A DNA stretch of 64,000 nt from Petrosia ficiformis (Eukaryota > Porifera > Demospongiae > Haplosclerida > Petrosiidae). The notes beneath the pieces are model-generated. The model was not told the DNA's origin and searched no databases. It saw nothing but the letters and a program-made list of their open reading frames with translations. The stretch covers positions 248,001 through 312,000 of the forward strand of contig OX345637.1 of the NCBI GenBank assembly GCA_947044365.1, written 5' to 3'. Made by a program: the position numbers and the translations under genes. How positions within the stretch are numbered: the first letter of the stretch is position 1; the number at the start of each line of letters is the position of its first letter. This document shows, piece by piece, positions 61,056 through 64,000 of this stretch.

Positions 61056-62263
61056 TATATATATACATAATACAATATGCATAATTATTTAATTGTAACT
61101 ACTTCAATAAATAAACAGATAGATATAGAGATACTGAGAGAGACAACAAATACTATTATAGTTATGATATAAAATGAAAACAGTATGATATATAAAGCAA
61201 AGCTCTATTTTCCAAAGTGCATCAACATGTTTATAAACTATAAACAAAAGTAAACAGCACCATTAGTTGAGCTATCACAGAACTGATGTGTATGAATAAA
61301 TTTAATGGATGGATAATATTAATGGATTAATGAATGGATGGATGGATGGATGGATGAATGGATGAATGGATGGATGGATGGATGGATGAATGATGGATGA
61401 ATGGATGGATGAATGGATGGATGGATGGATGAATGGTTGGAAGGATGAATGAATAGATAGATAGATGTATAAATGGTTAAATCGTGTATAGTAATTTCAG
61501 CATATTTGTAATATTAGTTATGTCTCCACAACTCATAACAGGAAATAATAAATTCAAAACTAATTCAACAATTAAAATTCATATATATATATATACATGT
61601 ACATACACATACATGTACATGCATATACACATACATACATACATACATATATGACATTATACTTACACAATGATAAACACATACACATACACATACACTA
61701 ACATATATTATACATAGATGCATACACATATACATGCATGCATTTATACATATATAAATATGATTATACATTCTAATTCACACATAATTATTGGTTCAGT
61801 ATACATGCATGAAACACATGTATATATGTGCAGTTGTGTAACTACACTTATCATTTACTATCTACACATGTCATTAGTGTAATTATGTATAGTGTTGGTT
61901 TTTAGGACCATTAATTCTACACTTTCCTGTTATTATAGCATTCCCTTAATTGATAGTATAGTACATTATTTGAATCAAAACAATAATTATTATAGTATAT
62001 GATTACAAGAAAACTTAGTTCCTATGATGTAATGTCGGTATAATTCACAGAATAACGACTTCACGGATGAACTGAAGCCAAGAATCCAAGCTGTTTACTA
62101 CATTCCTACATGCCATAGGGACTAATTTGTACTTATGTAGTTTCCCCCCACATGATTTCAACTTTCTGTTTATAGCAACTTCTTTAATTAGGAAGTGTCA
62201 TGAGAATGTCTCACTAGGTTTATGCATTTGTATGTATTTATGTATGTATGTATGTATGTAAGT

Positions 62264-62295
<32 letters not shown>

Positions 62296-64000
62296 TGTAT
62301 GTATGTATGTATGTATGTATGTATGTATGTATATATGTATTGTGTGAATATGGTTTGTTTTTGTAATTATGGTATATATAATATGGGAACTCGTATTTTT
62401 CAAAACAGTACTACTCACTATGTAGAGATGGTTATGAAAACAAATGGCCACACAGATAAGTAAAATTGAAAACATGAATACAACAGCCTATTCTGAAAGT
62501 TTGGAGAACGTTATTCATATAATATGGCTAGACAGACTACTGAATGAAACCCACATGATAGTTAACTAAAACAATTTGTGAATAGAAACTTCCTACAGCT
62601 ATAGTATGTCTAGTTTATCATGATTAGTTATAGTTATAGTTAACAATATTAGCTTTACTAAAAGGGTTTTAGTTTTAGTTAACTAACTAAAAGTGCTCAT
62701 TATTGGCCAATTTTCATTTTAGTTAGTTATGTGTATATTTCTACAGACCTGTAATTTAGTTATAGTTTAGTGTTAGACTGTTAACTCTATACCATATGCA
62801 ATAATTATTATGGTATGGAGTTAGATATACTAACTATAATGACTTCAACCATGATTGAAAGAATGTCCACAAACATTTTAATGTACAGACTTACGTAAAC
62901 GATCCTGTAAAAGATCCTTGAGAAATACCGAGCTGTTCATTTGAACTATCACCAAATATTCCATTTTCACCAGTACCCCAAAGTGTCGAGGTTGCTAAAT
63001 AGACGTGTTGGAAACACTGTGTCACTATATAGCTAAGCATGGGTACTTGTGGTGGTACAGTATTAGCTAATGACGAGTTCATGGCACCTCCGTACTCTGC
63101 TACTGTAAATAGAAAATCAAGCCCTATTTCTGGCTGATTAGCTTCTCCCAATTCTCCGGTAGATGTCTGACGAGAAATTGCATCAGCTAATAGGAATATA
63201 TCATACAGACTGAACAATACGAGAATGGGTACTTTCCCGACAGGAAAGAATCTATCATCTTGCAGGATGCAGTCAAAGGAAATACAACATGGTGAACCAG
63301 TGTTTGATAAACTAGAACATTGTGGAATACTAGATATTAACTCAAATAGCCTTTCTCCACGGTCCATAACACTTCCAGAACCATTGGAATCCGTACTCAC
63401 TTGGGACTCATTAACCAAACCGTCAAAACGGCGTTCAATATCTCTACGAAAGTTTATAAACCATGATGAATCTGCTATAATGCTTAATTTAACAGTCTCT
63501 GGTAGTTTTTCCAATATGTTTTTAGCACTATTGACTGCTCCCAATCCACCTGCACTTGAGCCAGATAAAACAAGCTCTGTAGCATGTTTAAGTCCTTCAT
63601 TTTTCAATAGCTCATCTATCAAACTTTGAATAATTATTTGTCCACGGAATGTAAACTGCAAACTTTCACTCTCTGGTTCGTACTCATCGCGGAGAAATTG
63701 TCCTTGAGTATCATTGGAGTCCAAGTTAATTCCTGGAGTAAAAGAATCATTGCCTAACCACATATCACTGCTGCAATATGGTACTACAATGCGATTATAA
63801 TTGTGAAATACTTCATTTGCTTCTGGATCTCCATCTAATAGATCTCTACCTTCTATCTCAAACGGTCCATTATCTTTTATATAAGTGTTAATAGAAGTCA
63901 TGTAGGGATTGATTACTTCACTAAGATTGCGGTTTTCTATCATTTTCCAAGTGGTTGACAGATTAAATATCGGGTCAAACTCATAGAACGGTTCGTCTCG
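45487..64000 (-). CDS. Notum/pectin-acetylesterase-like hydrolase fused to ABCG transporter
   Basis: One minus-strand gene, 26 exons in window, open at the right edge. Exons (high to low): 64000-62895, 60865-60769, 60231-60013, 59717-59595, 59359-59185, 58896-58807, 58714-58631, 57218-57052, 56644-56603, 56121-56047, 55751-55643, 55592-55531, 55443-55331, 54678-54588, 53902-53761, 53410-53150, 52743-52682, 52227-52094, 51886-51741, 51347-51226, 51040-50915, 50599-50397, 49302-49119, 48526-48429, 47670-46581, 46002-45487. Total 5637 nt (1878 aa), every junction in phase. Order: hydrolase domain ([13 protein letters not shown], nucleophile motif GSSAGG, CFQHVYL); Cys-rich stalk ([12 protein letters not shown]) and membrane helix ([16 protein letters not shown]); Ser-rich cytosolic linker of about 250 aa. 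Next is the ABCG ATPase: Walker A GPSGCGKTT, Q-loop [30 protein letters not shown] and NPADIIMD. Then come the membrane domain ([32 protein letters not shown]) and a charged tail of about 535 aa. Presumably a plasma-membrane half-transporter of lipid-like cargo with its own ectoenzyme; the substrate is unknown. Confidence 0.87.
46223..46329. repeat. Four-copy tandem repeat, 28-bp unit, in the last intron
   Basis: GTCTCATGCCCACAATT plus TCATGTGCTCA-type ends, repeated four times, the first copy lacking five bases. It lies between the two C-tail exons of the hydrolase-ABCG gene. Confidence 0.85.
48093..48385. mobile_element. hAT-type element, 293 bp, with 8-bp target duplication
   Basis: Same family as 13048-13485 but reversed. 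The left end is CAGGGGCCGTGAAAATTTG and the right end is AGTTGAACACACCTC. ATCTAGAA flanks it at 48085-48092 and 48386-48393. It lies in the intron after the last membrane-helix exon. Confidence 0.85.
49684..49926. repeat. Dispersed repeat, pair with 54792-54985
   Basis: TTTTATGGCCCATAGGCCAT, then TTAAGGAAGCTG and AGAAACTGGAACTAATAGCT are shared in order with 54792-54985 (diverged). Both copies are intronic in the hydrolase-ABCG gene. Confidence 0.6.
49927..50253. mobile_element. Probable hAT-type MITE, about 327 bp
   Basis: Ends AAGGTTGGGCAATA and TATCGCCCAACCCTA are inverted. Flanks TTCAACCT and TTCTACCT match at 7 of 8 bases. No ORF. Confidence 0.6.
51137..51442. repeat. (GATA)n and (GA)n microsatellites
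   Basis: (GATA)n at about 51137-51185 and (GA)n at about 51394-51442. They lie in introns on either side of the exon at 51226-51347, which itself is unaffected. Confidence 0.85.
53527..53715. repeat. Dispersed repeat, pair with 62640-62775
   Basis: ACTAAAAGTGCCCATTATTG then GCCAATTTTCATTTTAGTTA is shared with 62640-62775 (ACTAAAAGTGCTCATTATTG). It also contains many TAGTTA-type words that make it self-complementary. Confidence 0.65.
54188..54533. mobile_element. hAT-type MITE, 346 bp (second copy of 17220-17566)
   Basis: Ends TAGTGATGTGCAATAC and GGTATCGCACATCCCTA. Exact 8-bp target duplication TATAGTAT at 54180-54187 and 54534-54541. The interior is closely similar to the copy in KCE-3, so the family moved recently in both loci. 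Confidence 0.92.
54792..54985. repeat. Dispersed repeat, pair with 49684-49926
   Basis: TTTTATGGCCCATAGGGCCA to AGAACTGGAACTTATAGCT. See the partner copy. Confidence 0.6.
56150..56497. mobile_element. MITE with CACTGCAAAA ends (copy 1)
   Basis: Left CACTGCAAAAATTACATTG, right ACAATTTTGTTTTTGCAGTG. TTAAAATAACCAATTTATTGG near the left end is mirrored by CCAATAAAGTAGTTATTTTAA near the right end. Possible TA target site. It lies in an intron of the hydrolase-ABCG gene. Confidence 0.7.
56697..56931. repeat. Degenerate minisatellite, GAGTGAGGATGGAAT unit
   Basis: Repeated GAATGAGTGAGGATG-type units with variation over about 230 bp, intronic. Confidence 0.8.
57374..57572. repeat. Two-copy tandem duplication, about 100 bp
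   Basis: TATTCACTTGGCTACTATCA, TTTGTACCA, TACTACATGTA and CCAAAATACACCCTACTACC occur twice in a row. A degenerate third end piece is at about 57650. Confidence 0.85.
57837..58261. mobile_element. MITE with CACTGCAAAA ends (copy 2)
   Basis: Same family as 56150-56497, longer and diverged, flanked by TA on both sides (57835-57836 and 58262-58263). The two copies lie 1.3 kb apart in neighbouring introns of one gene. Confidence 0.7.
59440..59592 (-). repeat. Polypurine tract abutting a 5' splice site
   Basis: On the coding (minus) strand about 150 bp are almost only A and G (GAGAGGGAAGGGAAG-type). They start directly after the donor GAT|GTGAGA at 59594. The plus strand is the matching CCCTCTCCCT tract. 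Confidence 0.9.
59890..59965. repeat. (TG)n microsatellite
   Basis: An imperfect (GT)n run in the intron next to the membrane-helix exon of the hydrolase-ABCG gene. Confidence 0.85.
60348..60632. repeat. (ATGT)n microsatellite, about 285 bp
   Basis: Long (TATG)n with regularly spaced ACATTG interruptions (60369, 60480, 60535), suggesting block duplications within the array. It is intronic. The long ORFs on both strands here are artefacts of the 4-bp repeat. Confidence 0.95.
60985..61065. repeat. (TA)n microsatellite, about 80 bp
   Basis: Nearly pure (TA)n in the 2-kb intron between the hydrolase exon and the stalk exon. Confidence 0.95.
61322..61443. repeat. (GGAT)n microsatellite
   Basis: GGATGGATGAAT-type units over about 120 bp in the same intron. 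Confidence 0.9.
62239..62331. repeat. (ATGT)n microsatellite
   Basis: About 90 bp of (TATG)n in the same intron. Confidence 0.9.
62640..62775. repeat. Dispersed repeat, partner of 53527-53715
   Basis: Shares ACTAAAAGTGCTCATTATTG and GCCAATTTTCATTTTAGTTA with the copy at 53527. It lies 120 bp before the donor of the hydrolase exon. Confidence 0.65.

Overview
This is a eukaryotic, animal-type window. It is AT-rich, has many short GT-AG introns, is full of microsatellites and small DNA transposons, and encodes metazoan domains (Kelch, Death, a tyrosine-kinase-like kinase, Notum-like hydrolase, ABCG). The combination suggests an early-branching metazoan, most probably a demosponge such as Amphimedon. 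That is inference, because no search was possible.

Layout. (1) 1-795 is the last exon of a Kelch/coiled-coil/kinase gene (called KCE-1 here) whose kinase core is deleted. (2) 800-9150 is gene-poor and holds a KCE 5' relic, a 554-bp hAT-type element, two broken Crypton-type (DUF3504-like) relics, MITEs and a long palindrome. (3) 9148-34000 is a head-to-tail array of four further units. Each unit carries a short Death-domain exon pair, a palindromic E/M-box, a six-exon KCE gene (six-blade Kelch propeller, coiled coil, effector) and a truncated KLHDC3-like 5' end. Effectors alternate by block: KCE-2 and KCE-3 end in a Death domain, KCE-4 and KCE-5 in a kinase. KCE-4 has an in-frame amber codon before its kinase. 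(4) 34065-44514 holds two tandem, apparently intact KLHDC3-like Kelch genes. The truncated fragments in the array come from the first. (5) 45487-64000 (minus) is one 26-exon gene, continuing past the right edge. It encodes a Notum/pectin-acetylesterase-like ectodomain, a membrane helix, an ABCG ATPase, an ABCG membrane domain and a cytoplasmic tail of about 535 residues.

Most interesting systems. The KCE array has features of a diversifying recognition locus. Paralogues are nearly identical in scaffold but differ at equivalent propeller-loop positions: before the conserved His of each blade and just after the Gly-Gly doublets. Exons are mosaic between copies, and the signalling domain is swapped inside one exon. 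Separately, the hydrolase-ABCG gene is a phase-consistent fusion of a secreted-type lipid/glycan esterase with a transporter, an architecture I do not recognise from characterised ABCG proteins.

All exon boundaries were read by eye from splice sites, reading-frame phase and paralogue comparison. No transcript or database evidence was available.
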